A DNA stretch of 64,000 nucleotides, taken from Xiphias gladius. Taxonomy: Eukaryota; Chordata; Actinopteri; Istiophoriformes; Xiphiidae. This document shows, one piece after another, positions 37,501 through 48,500 of the stretch (the first letter of the stretch is position 1; each line of letters opens with the position of its first letter). The DNA is taken from NCBI RefSeq assembly GCF_016859285.1, contig NC_053412.1, forward strand, positions 3,088,789-3,152,788, read 5' to 3'. The notes under the pieces were generated by a model. The model ran no database searches. It saw only the letters and a list, made by a program, of their open reading frames with translations, and was not told where the DNA came from. The position numbers were made by a program, and so were the translations under genes.

Positions 37501-37700
37501 AATTGTTCTACTATAGAAAATGTCAGAAAATAGTGAAAGATTTCCCAGAAGATTCCCCAGAGGTCGAGCTGACGCCTTTAAATATCCGATTTACACTGAA
37601 AAGCAGCGAATCCTCACACATGACAACTGGATATTTCTGCCCGACGGATGACTTAAACTATCCATTTATTATCAAAATTGCTGATGACTAATTGAACAAC
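37501..37700. repeat. Family-A repeat fragment at the gap edge
   Basis: AAAATGTCAGAAAATAGTGA and TTATCAAAATTGCTGATGAC mark part of a family-A copy cut off by the N gap. A repeat at the gap edge is a usual cause of assembly breaks. Confidence 0.55.
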
Positions 37701-38210
37701 TAAGCGTTACAGCGCTTGTGTATTTTTGTTTTTACTCAAAAATCTGTCTGAAATCCAAATTGTGCTGAAATGATCAGTTTACTCAAATGCAAAACAACAT
37801 ATTCTTATTCAGAAAAATCAGCTTATTCTCTCTTTTATTCAGTAAAACTACGAATTATTTGCTGCTTAGAGTTTAACAAAGTTCCCTGCTTTCCTTGGGT
37901 TCATATTTTTATAAAGTGTGCAGGTTTGTTTTTTGTTTTTTTTGCTGTTTGTCAGACTAAGCAGGACGTTACTTAGGAGTCCGTTGACTTGTAGCGGGGT
38001 GGATGGGTTTGCAGAGGTGTGCACAGTTCATCAACAATTATTTCCCAGCAGGACGAACCCTAAATGCAAAAAACTTTCCCTTTCAACGACTGTGCAGTTT
38101 TAAATGGGTCTGGCGAGTATCGGTAACCGCTGAGGCCCAGCACGGCGCTCTAATGAGGAACCGTCAGGAAGGAAGCCCGAGGTAACGACACCTGGATGTG
38201 ACTGACTCAC

Positions 38211-38602
38211 CTGTGGAAGAGGCGGGAGCTCCCTGGGTCGCATTTTCTATCATGAGTGGGGGGGGAAACAGACCGTTAGCGATATTTACAAATAACTTTG
38301 CAAGACGAATTTGTGTCGTTTAACGTAGAAAAAATTCTAACGTTACCACAGTAGAAGCTGAAGCCATTGGGTTTAACTGTTCCACTGGCGTTTGTTTATA
38401 CCGAAAATACTGTTTACTTAGACCGGTGCAGTAAGGTACAGAATCTCCGAGCTCGACAAAATTTAGAAATATTATATAAAACATAAATATCGCATGTATA
38501 AAATCGGTCGAAGTAACTTCTAAGGCTAGCCCCACAGCCACTCAAACGTTGCCGTTATTCATGAAAATAAACGTTAGCTACCTTTGAGCCTCCCGTATCC
38601 AT
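38211..38602 (-). CDS. tmem237: Transmembrane protein 237-like, first two coding exons only
   Basis: Exon 1 (38582-38602) encodes MDTGGSK with donor AAG|GTAGCT; exon 2 (38211-38246) follows acceptor CATGATAG, encodes KMRPRELPPLPQ and ends CAG|GTGAGTC. Both are phase 0 and join to 19 aa. Human TMEM237 has RPPRALPPVPS at the matching N-terminal place, and in human the gene lies immediately downstream of MPP4 on the same strand, as here. TMEM237 is a four-pass protein of the ciliary transition zone (Joubert syndrome 14). No further exons are recognisable between 38210 and the cyp20a1 start, so the rest is in the N gap, elsewhere, or lost. The short match is the main weakness; position and splice signals support it. 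Confidence 0.6.
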
Positions 38603-38800
38603 ACTCCGAAATTCTCTTAAAACTGCGCCTTTAAATATTCTTCCAGTTGAATCATCTTTAGTTTATAAGTATACATTTTTTTTTAAACTACAACCGTTTA
38701 AAAGTGAATAAAAGATGCTACTTTAATTGTTATTGGCTTCATCCGCGCCCTGCGAGCGGAGAGCTGCTACCCGGACGTATTATTGAGTGGCACACAAGAC
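38603..38800 (-). promoter_or_regulatory. tmem237: Likely tmem237 promoter
   Basis: Upstream of the putative tmem237 start the sequence contains a CpG-bearing patch (ATCCGCGCCCTGCGAGCGG, around 38741-38760) unlike the AT-rich surroundings. I infer a promoter from position and composition. Confidence 0.3.
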
Positions 38801-39271
38801 TTCCCGTGTCTTCAAAATAAAAGCTCCCAGACCAAGCGAGAGCAGGCAAGGTAGAAAAATAGGTGAATAAATGACTCACTAAATTAAATCCATGTATAAA
38901 TAAATTACTACCAGAATTGTTTTATTACTTTCACAGACAGGTAAAGATATGAAAATGCCATTGCTTTGCTTGCACTTTTGTTGCATATTACCCTGAAAAA
39001 CATGGTTTTTAATCACATAATTTGAATGAAATAAGGACACAAAGTGTTATTTTTGCGAGAGATTGCCATTTTGTTCATCTTTTGTAAATCTCGAACAATT
39101 TTTTGGCATGCAATGAGACACGTTAAGCTATAGCGAAACACAAAGAAATGATAAAAATGACCAAAAAACAAAAAAAACAAAAAAAACCAAACCAAAACAT
39201 TGAACAAGATTGAAAAAAAAAATAACTTTTCTCTCTGGTGTGTAAACATCGGTTTGAAAAAGTTCACATTG

Positions 39272-39277
39272 TTTATT
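39272..39277 (-). terminator. mpp4: Candidate mpp4 poly(A) signal
   Basis: AATAAA on the minus strand about 520 bases beyond the mpp4 stop. The interval 39278-39797 would be the 3' UTR and holds nothing else that I can see. Confidence 0.4.
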
Positions 39278-39797
39278 GCAGGTCTGTGTTACAAGAGTGG
39301 GGAGCAGGGCAAGAAATTAACTTGTTTTGTTCAACTTAAAGCTTCATGCAAAGCAGCAAACTACCTTTTTTTACGAGCACTCCTTTACTAAAATAATTTA
39401 AATATCCCGTAGTGCCATAAACACATCAATAGAAAGCGCCCCTGGTTGCAGAGTTACTATAATCGTCTAAGAACAGTTAGTCTTACAACTAGTCAAAAGA
39501 AAAAAAAGTAAAATGGTGACAAACTTAGTTTCAGGGATTTCTCTGGGCTTGAGTCCAGCTTCATTTTGTCTTTTTGGATCCTAAGAACCAGATCAAGCAC
39601 GTCAGAAACACCAAGACCAAAACGTTTGGATTTTTTTTTCATGCCCTACTCCCCTGAAACATGCAGCATAAGACATGAAAACAAATCGATTTCAATGTAA
39701 AGCTTTTCGGTTGATACTCCGGACTTTCCAAAATTTGCTGCCATAATAAAAAGGGGTCACATCTCTCTTGTCCCCTTGTTTTCTCCTCCGTCCTCGC

Positions 39798-42515
39798 TTA
39801 CGACTCGGCGGTGGGTCGTATCCAGCTGGCAGGGACCCACTGCGGCTCGTCCTGCGCCTTCCTCACCGCCGTCAGCAGCTGGACGCAGGAGTCCTGCAGC
39901 TCATCGTTGACGATCACTTTGTCGAAAAACTGCCAGTGGTGGGACTCGATCTTCCGGGCTGCCTCCTCCATCTCCTGGAAGTCCTCATTCTGTTGCAGGA
40001 CACAAAAGTCAGACGTGATTCCAGCTTCGGTTAGAATAAAATGTCTTAAACAGGTTTGAAATAAAGTATATCGTAATTTGTAAGCTTTCCCTCCATTTGC
40101 TCTTGAGAATTTAAACAAATCTTTACATTTCATCGTGATAATTTACTAATTGTTGGATCTAAGGGCAGGACCAAGATATACTGTTTATGTTGATATTTGA
40201 AATGTAACCATGTGACTTTATTTCTCATAGGTGACCAAATTCCTTCTTTTTGTGTATTTATTTTATTTGTGCTTCTTTCTGCCATTTTTTTTTAATCTGA
40301 TCTGATTCATATTTATTTAATAATCTTATCTGATATATATATATTTTTTTTGGTTATTTATTTTCTTTTCTATGTTTTTTTCATCTCTCTCACTTTCTTT
40401 CTATTTATTTGAAACCTGAACTGAAGCTTGTGTGGAAAAAAAAAATTCTGTCCTTCCTTATCATTTATTTTAACATCTCCATCTGTTTTAAACTTTTCTG
40501 TGTTTTTTCAGTTGTAATCACTAATAAGTGCAAATATCTTAACACTGAATTAAATAGGTTTTTGTGGCTTTTGTAACATCTAAAAACTTTAAATCAAGAA
40601 AAAAAAAAAAATCGTTCCACTGGCCTTGCTAACAAATACTGACAATATCTATATTAGTTCAATGTGGAATATAAATAAAGTAAGTACGATAAATGATAAT
40701 TATTGAAAAAACGTTATAAGATCTTTCTTGGAGATATTGTTCACATGCGACAGAGGCATTCGCAGCCTGAAGTGAGGAAGCAGACGGCCCGGAATGACGA
40801 AACGCGGCCACGGGAGAGCTCTTACTTTGAACGGTCGGTTGACGTAGTAGTTGGTGGTGATGTAGGAATCCTGCCTGGTCTCCCTGAGGCGCTCCTGGGT
40901 TGGAGGCTTCACGTAGATGATGTAGGCCTTCAGCTCGTGGGTCCTCACCGCCTGAATGGCCTGAACAGAGAGACGGGACACGAATGAAGAACATTCAAAT
41001 CAAAGCTATCGTTTGTACCATTTTATAAAGGTGACAGGAAGCACAAACCGACTTCCGTCGGTGGTACTTTGAAATGGCTACGTTCCAATTTAAACCCTTG
41101 GTTAACAGAATGATGTTAGTTTAGACATGACAGAAGATGATAACGTCATTACTTTTCAAATGGATGAACGTACATTTGGATAAAAGTCCTCCTTGACTCT
41201 CAACAGGGGCTTTAAAGCTTGAAATCTCAACCCTTAGTTAGCAAATTTGTCTCTCTCCGTGCCGTACTTACGTTTGGCTCGATGTCAACGACGCAGATCT
41301 GTCCGCTGTTTAAAACGTCCTTCACAGACTCGATGCTGGTGCCGTACAGATTCCCTTTATACTCCCCGTACTCCAGAAACCTGTTGAACATCATCGGTTC
41401 ACATCAAACACACAGGAAGCGGAAGTCCTTGATACTCGAACGTTCATTTCCGAACTCGTTTTGTGAGTATTGTGACTTTAATCTGAGCTGTGATACGTGC
41501 AAAAGCAGCTTTTTATGATTTCAGTGGGTGTTAAAAGGCAACATGGGACATTTTTCCTGCACGAATCAGGAGCAAAATGCATCTCTCCTTTATATTTAGC
41601 CTTAAGCCAGTTCAGCCCAAGCAGACTAATCATCATTATGTTTTAAAATGCCAGGACACAATATCAAACTGCACCGTCCTCTCACATTCAATGAAAAAAA
41701 AAAAGGTTTATAAATTCAGTAGTATTTAAAGTTTTACGTCTGCGAAAAATGTTATTGCCTTTGACTAACATTATAACTCCATGTCTCTCGGAGATACTTA
41801 GAAATTCTGACTTTCACTGAGAGGTCAGACGGAAAGTAAAACCAGATTTCCTTCTGAACCAGACCAGCAGTATACACTCTATTCCACACTCTGATTATCC
41901 TGCAGACTGTTTGAACAAGAAAAAAAGGCCCATAAATACGTTGTTATATTTATTAAATGAGCATTTTGCAGTTTGAAAATCGTAAAAGGTCAAAATGTTG
42001 TGTTTAGACTTTATAAAAACGACACTGATATGTAGCAGTGTCTCCACCACATTCGTTCGTTCTTCACGGATTCGCGGCAGACGCCGTTGTACCTGTTGTT
42101 ATAAACCATGTTGTCGAAGATTTCTCGGCTGGTGAAGAAATACTCTCTCCCAGACTCCTCGTATCCTTTGGGTGCTCTTGTGGTGTCTGGTCAGGGGGGG
42201 AAAAAAAAAAGAAACTCATTGCTCACATTTTACAAAACACCTGTTATTGTTTCTCTCTGAGACAGACGCTCATTTAACAACTTACAAAAGACTATCACAC
42301 AAAAGAAAAACACAGCTCTCAGAAAGACAGGACTTTGTGTGTTTTTCAGGGTGGTATTTTTTCGTGAGCTACGACAAATTTTTTGCCCATTTAGTTCATT
42401 GTAGATTCGCTGGATGACACTAATTGATACGCACGCGGGAGAGCTCCCCGGTAGATGTTGGGGTTCATTTCGATCAAGCGCCTCCGCAGCTCACTCACGC
42501 CCACACCCGACGGAC
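39798..42515 (-). CDS. mpp4: mpp4 guanylate-kinase-like domain exons
   Basis: Five exons plus the end of 42590-42763 encode the GK-like domain, from [16 protein letters not shown] to [14 protein letters not shown]-stop. The P-loop reads GPSGVGV, with Val where active guanylate kinases carry the ATP-binding Lys; human MPP4 has the same change. The domain is therefore expected to act in protein binding, not catalysis. Later motifs ([30 protein letters not shown]) follow the MAGUK pattern. Confidence 0.94.
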
Positions 42516-45500
42516 CTGCGAAAAACAGAAAACGTCTAAATCATCTGTCGTGTTTTATCTTCCCGTTAGCAGGGTTGGGTTCGGCGTACCTAGGAGGGCG
42601 ATGAGGCGGTGTGCGTCCTGTGGGTGGCGCTGGTACCGCACCACCTCCTCGTAGGGGCTGTTGAGGGCGCTGTAGCAGCTGCTGGGGCAGCGGGTGTGGC
42701 AGGGCGGCTGGGTGGTGCTGTGAGACCGCCGCCTGCACAGACGCATGCTGCGCCTGAAGCCCGCTGAGGGAAAATTGTATATAAAAAAAAAAAAAAGAGC
42801 GAATTCATCAACTGATCCTCGGGGAATGATCCATTAATACATAATCACAGAAACGTGTATATGAAACATAAAGGATGAGATACAAACGATCATATTTATG
42901 TCTGAGGACTTACCTAAGTAAATCCCTTCAATGTTGCTGCTGAAGTCATCCTCCCCTGGTTCGGTATGAAGAGAAGCACAGTGAAAAATGTGGGCGCGAA
43001 TGGAGGAAATGACGGGTAAGAAAATAAAGAAAATTTAAAAAAAAAAAAAAAAAGGAAAGAAGTGCAGATACTGAGGATACTACAGCTGCATGAATAACCC
43101 GTTTCGTAGTAATTAAATGCACAGCAATTTATAGAATATTCAGAAGAAGCTGATTTTTTCTACATCAGAGGGAAAAGAGACCGGTGTTGTGCAGAATCAC
43201 TGGTCTATCGTTCACATAGAGTGAGTGTCTCATGACAGTAAAGAGGAGGACATCCTAAAGAAATCTCCGACTAGAGCTGGACCCACATGTGCAAAAAAAC
43301 AGTAACGCTTCACTTTAGCATTTATATTCAGTATAAACACATTTAATAAATGGTTAAAAATGTATTCGTCAACAACTGTAACTCGTCATGTGGATAAATT
43401 GAGGCTGCTCTAGCGACAGATAATGTCAGACAATGTCGTAGTACACATCAGTAATAACATGAAAAATGTTACTGTACATTCATAAACACTTAAAAATGTA
43501 CTGTTAGATGCTTATAACTACATTATAGTGTGTAATAAACCATTTATTCCACGATATGGCTTATTAATGCAAAATAAGGGGGACTTAAAGTAAAGTGTTA
43601 ATGCAAAATCTAATTCCTCAATATTGTTGACTTAATTTCAATAAAAGGATAATATTTTGGGTAGGAGTGTTGTTACGTCAATAAAATACAAATTTAAACA
43701 GAGAAAAAAAAAGCTTAATTTTTATAGCTTTTAAAATAAAAATAAAAATAAAAAATCAACCTGAACAAAGTTTGTTAAGGGAAAAATAAAACCTGCTAAT
43801 GGGGAAAATCAATTATGCTGACAGAGGAAAAAAAAAAAAAAAAATTCTGATTTTATGTGTAAAACATAAAATAAATTAAAAGTCAAGTGAAATAATACTA
43901 TAGTCTATAGACATGGAATAAACAAAACGAAAGAGATCTAATGACTAAAAAAACAACCGGACTGAAAACAAGCTCCAACAGGTTTAATGGTTTGAAACCA
44001 AGAATTTTGGAGACGAAGCCTAAACTGTAGGAAACGGTCACGTCCAAAATATCTCTGTGTTTTCGTGACTTAAATTAGTACTCCAGGGGGTTTATCTTGC
44101 AGTACTGGAACCTACAGGGAAGAGAGTGGTCAAAATCGAAATAGCAGAGGCCGAGATATCCTGACTTTTAGTCCCTAGTCCAAAAAGTCTGGGTCCTACA
44201 ATTTCCAGAATGCAAAACACCTAGTATAGAAACAGACCTTTTGTTAAAAAATTTGTTGTCTCCAAGTACACCCGACTTGACTCTGAGATAAAATCAATTA
44301 AAACTGTCAGCGTACCCCTTTAAAAGCCCTAAAGGTATTTACCCATTTACTTTTTATTTGGTCGTGTTTTGTCCTCCGTACTTTTAAAGCGCTTTTACAA
44401 ATTTCTGAGTTTATGCTCCTGCAAGTAGATTAAAAGACAAGTGACCATGGTTTTCTCACCTTCTCTGAGCTCCTCTGACATTTCCCCGTCAGACAGCACA
44501 AAGGTTTGGAAAAGAAACAATGGCAAAAGGTTCAGATGAAGGGCAGGAGACGGAGTGGCGCTTTGTATTTGTACGACCGAATTCAGTATCAAAACAGATT
44601 AAATCAACAAAAACTTACCTACCAGATTCAAATGCCTCCTCATCTGTCAGAAAGAAAAACACACCGGCGGGGGAAGTTAATCGCAAAGCAGCGAAGACAT
44701 ACAATAGGTTTGTGTATAGGACATTAAAAGGGCACATGAACATGTTCAATAAAGCAACAAATGACAAGGGGGGCTTTACCTGCTTCGACACATTTCTCAT
44801 CAATGGCCATCATGTCTTCCTCTGTGGGGTGAAAAATAAATAGTTATATCTGCAACAGAACCTATAAAAACCGCGTGTAGTTTTCAGCTTTTTTCCCCAA
44901 ATCGTGAAGTGTAATCTCTCCTTACCTTCTTCTACAGTGCTCACTTCAGTAAGCGTGGAGTGAAATACAACGAAAACTCAACTGTGAAACCAGGTAGGCA
45001 CAGGGAATGTCACTTCTGACGCCGGTGGGGATTTTGATCAAAGTCTGTGGGACGGGTTAAAGAAAACTTGGGCGAACTTACAGGTCTGAATGCAGGCATG
45101 AGGCTGATAAGGCTGGGACCACCAGAACTCCCTCTGCTTCCTGTCAGGACATGCACATTCGGGTTTAAATGATGCCACTTCACACCAAATGCTACAAACT
45201 CTACAACTACATGCAGTATGTTGTACAACCTTTACCTCAACTTTCAAGCTATAATGCTGCGTCTTTAAGAAAGAGACATGTTTTCAGAAAATGAAAGTAT
45301 ATAAGTACAATGAGCTTTATGGATTTACTGTACTGTACCGACAACTGTAAAAGTTCCTCATTGTTTAACTGCAGTGGAATCAAATATTCAGCATCTAAGT
45401 TTGGAAAAACAACTCTTTGTCATTACACTGTGTTAAAATAATGTACGCCTGCAACATGCTTAAGTTTCTGACGATTATTTTCTCAATTAATCCATTAAAG

Positions 45501-48500
45501 TCTTTGAAATGTCACAGAATAGTGAGTAACGCCAATTATAACGTGGCGATTTCTTCAAATTGCTTTTATGTCCAACCAACTGTCCAAAACCCAAATGAAT
45601 TCAGTTTACAAAATTATAAAACAGTGAATATCCGCAGGTTTTCACATTTAAGAAGCCGTGCCTAAAACTGTATCAATGCTCTGATCACATTTAAGCAATG
45701 AGCCTCTCTTTATGTTTAAAACATCAGCAGAGAAAACAGAAAACATACTGGTCCCCTTTCGTGCTTCACCTCTTGTCCCTCAATTAAAAGCTGGTGGTAT
45801 GAATTCAAACACGGAGACACATTTTCGCTCTCATTTTCCCTGTTGTTTTTGTACTCGGAAGCTCCCTGTGGGAATTTGTGCAGCACAATAACACACCAGT
45901 AAACTAGAAAAGATATTGGAAAGCTGAAAAACGTAACAAAAACGAACTCTCCTGACCGTTTGAGCAGGTTGGTGGAGGGGATGAGGCCGGCGCAGGCCAT
46001 GTTGCTGGGCAGTTTCTTGGCCTGCCACCAGAGGGCGTCCGTCTGGTCCACGATCTCCAGGACGTCGCCCTTTCTGAAGCTCATGCCGGCGTCGGCGCAG
46101 GGGATGGCCGGGTCCTGCTGAGGGCTGTAGTCGGCCATGGCCCGCACGTAGAGCTAACGCCAGACAAGTTTGTTTATGGCGATGGTATGTAGGAGTTTTT
46201 ATGTGGTAAAAGAATGAGGTAGGTATGGATGATGATTTACCATCGTCTGGTTGTGGACCGGCCTTTCTGTGATGGGAACAACCTTAAACATGATGGTGCC
46301 CTGCGACCTCGCTTGCTGATTGTTTGTAGAGAAGCGACACGGGGTAATTAGCACATGTGCATGGCTCACAGCAGACAACGGTATGCATATTAAAGCATCG
46401 TTCACTGTGAAACTTAGACTAAGACGCTGTGGTGCATTCTGCTTTTAAAAACAAATTGTTGAGGAAGACAGGACACAGAAAACACAGGCGTCAGTGACTC
46501 AGAGACCAATCACCTACCACAACTTGGATAACTTGCTCAGGCTCCATCCCGTTCACAGGAAAACCATTCACCTCTATGATCCTGTCCCCTGCATGGAGCA
46601 GACCTACAAACAAACACACATAAATACAAATGAAACTAAAAATTAGGCTTTGAAATTCCCATTTTCCCTTTATTATGACCTTGAAAACGTGTCTTTCAGT
46701 GTGAAACAGAGATACCTATATTCCGAGTCCCTTTTAAGTGACGAAAACATGGTTATTTCTAAATTTACAGAAAAACAAAGAAGTAACGACTCATATCATG
46801 TCTTTTGTCTACTAGTTTTTGCCTTACTTATTATATAACATGACCGAAACTAGGTTAGAAAGTACAGATAAGATTAAAAATTTTACATAATCGACAGGAA
46901 ACAGCGGAATTTGAGCCCTGAGGATTATTCATGACCTTTGGGAAGAGTATGTAACATAATTATCAAAGCTCAAGGGTCCACTTACAAGCTTTCAGAGCTT
47001 CATCTCATGGTCTTCTTAAGTGGACGTAGCGGGTTCAGCTGTCATTACCTGACGAGTGTTGAACTTTGATCGTGTTATAAAGTGAAGTTTCCCACCTAGG
47101 GCATGTGAGGAGCCAGGTTCTTTCGCTGAATGGAGATGGTGAGATGCAGTTGAAAGCTCTGAAAGCTACTAAGTTTACCTTTGAGCTTAGGTTATTTTGC
47201 TAAAAAACAATGAAAGTCATGATTTATAAGTTTCTAAAACGGTAGCAGTCTCTGAGTTGTTGTGTTGTAGTATAAACATGTCATTGGTAAAATAAAGTTC
47301 TTTCACCTCCTATTTCACCTTCCAAAACTGGAATATACAGTACACCGACAACATCCAACACTATCTCTGGTAGGAAAGGCTCACCACTTCGATCAGCCAG
47401 CCCTCCATGGATCACCCGAGCGATGAAAATCTCCCCGGTGATCTCGTTTCTCTTTATAGTCGCTCCCTGGAAACAAAAAGAGTTAAAAACACTGAATAAA
47501 TAAACCTGGTATAATGTGTAGGTCAAATCGAATCACACATATGATGAAGAAAGAATGAAGCTGATGGAATCTGTGGGAAGCAACGACAGGATGTACAAAC
47601 CTGGGGGTGAAATGGAAAAAGAGGTTGGAAGGTTTAATTCATGACAATTCAGGCACAAACAAAACGATGGCACATGAATGCTGGTGAAGTTCCTGGAATG
47701 AAGGCTGGTGTGGAAATATGAAAGAATGAAGTGGTCCTTCTCCTACATAAACAACACAACACGACGGACGAAAACCACAAGAAATGTCAACTACCGCTGT
47801 GCATGTTTGCAGGTCAGCCACTCTGCGGAGACGGCTTGAAAGGACCCAAGAGGGCCATTCTTTGGACACTCTCCGGCGTGTCTCATGTTGCCTTCTTTCT
47901 CTTCTTCTTCCGCCGGTTTGAGCAACCTCCTTTCACAGCGTTGGACGTCTCCTTGGGCTCATCTAGCAGACCGTTGGTCAGAGGATGCTTGGACGCCTGG
48001 AGATCAGCGTGGATGTGCCTCCTCTGTGGTGAAGGGGCATTTTTGGTTTTTAGGGTAGGTCGAGGTGATCTGCGGCAAGATGCAGTCAGACAGCTGGTGC
48101 CCTGAGAGGTGGAGGGAGCATCCTGGGAGCTGCTGAGGGAGCAGGAGGAGGAGGAGGAGGAAGGAAGTGAGGGGAAGGAACGTCTGGATTGGTGAGCCAA
48201 TGACTGACACTGCCCTTGAGTCTTCATATTTTGGCTTTTCTTAAGTGCACTGTCTTGCCTTGTTGCTGCAGGATTTGGGGAGTTGATCTCAGTCCTGGTG
48301 GCGTCAAGGAGCATCTGCAGCCGGTCCACCACCTGACTGAGGAGGACTAAGGCGTGCGAGTTGTCCTGCACCGTGTCCGACATTCGTTCGGTGGCGGCTG
48401 CCATCTTCTCCCCCAGGAGCTTGATGTCCTTGGTGCTGTTCTCCATGGAGCTGGTGGCCAGATGCACAGTCGTCCTCAGCTCGTCCAGACTCTCCTGCTT

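Noticed and set aside
36836-37691. Long plus-strand frames across the gap
   Set aside because: They consist almost wholly of N and have no sequence support.
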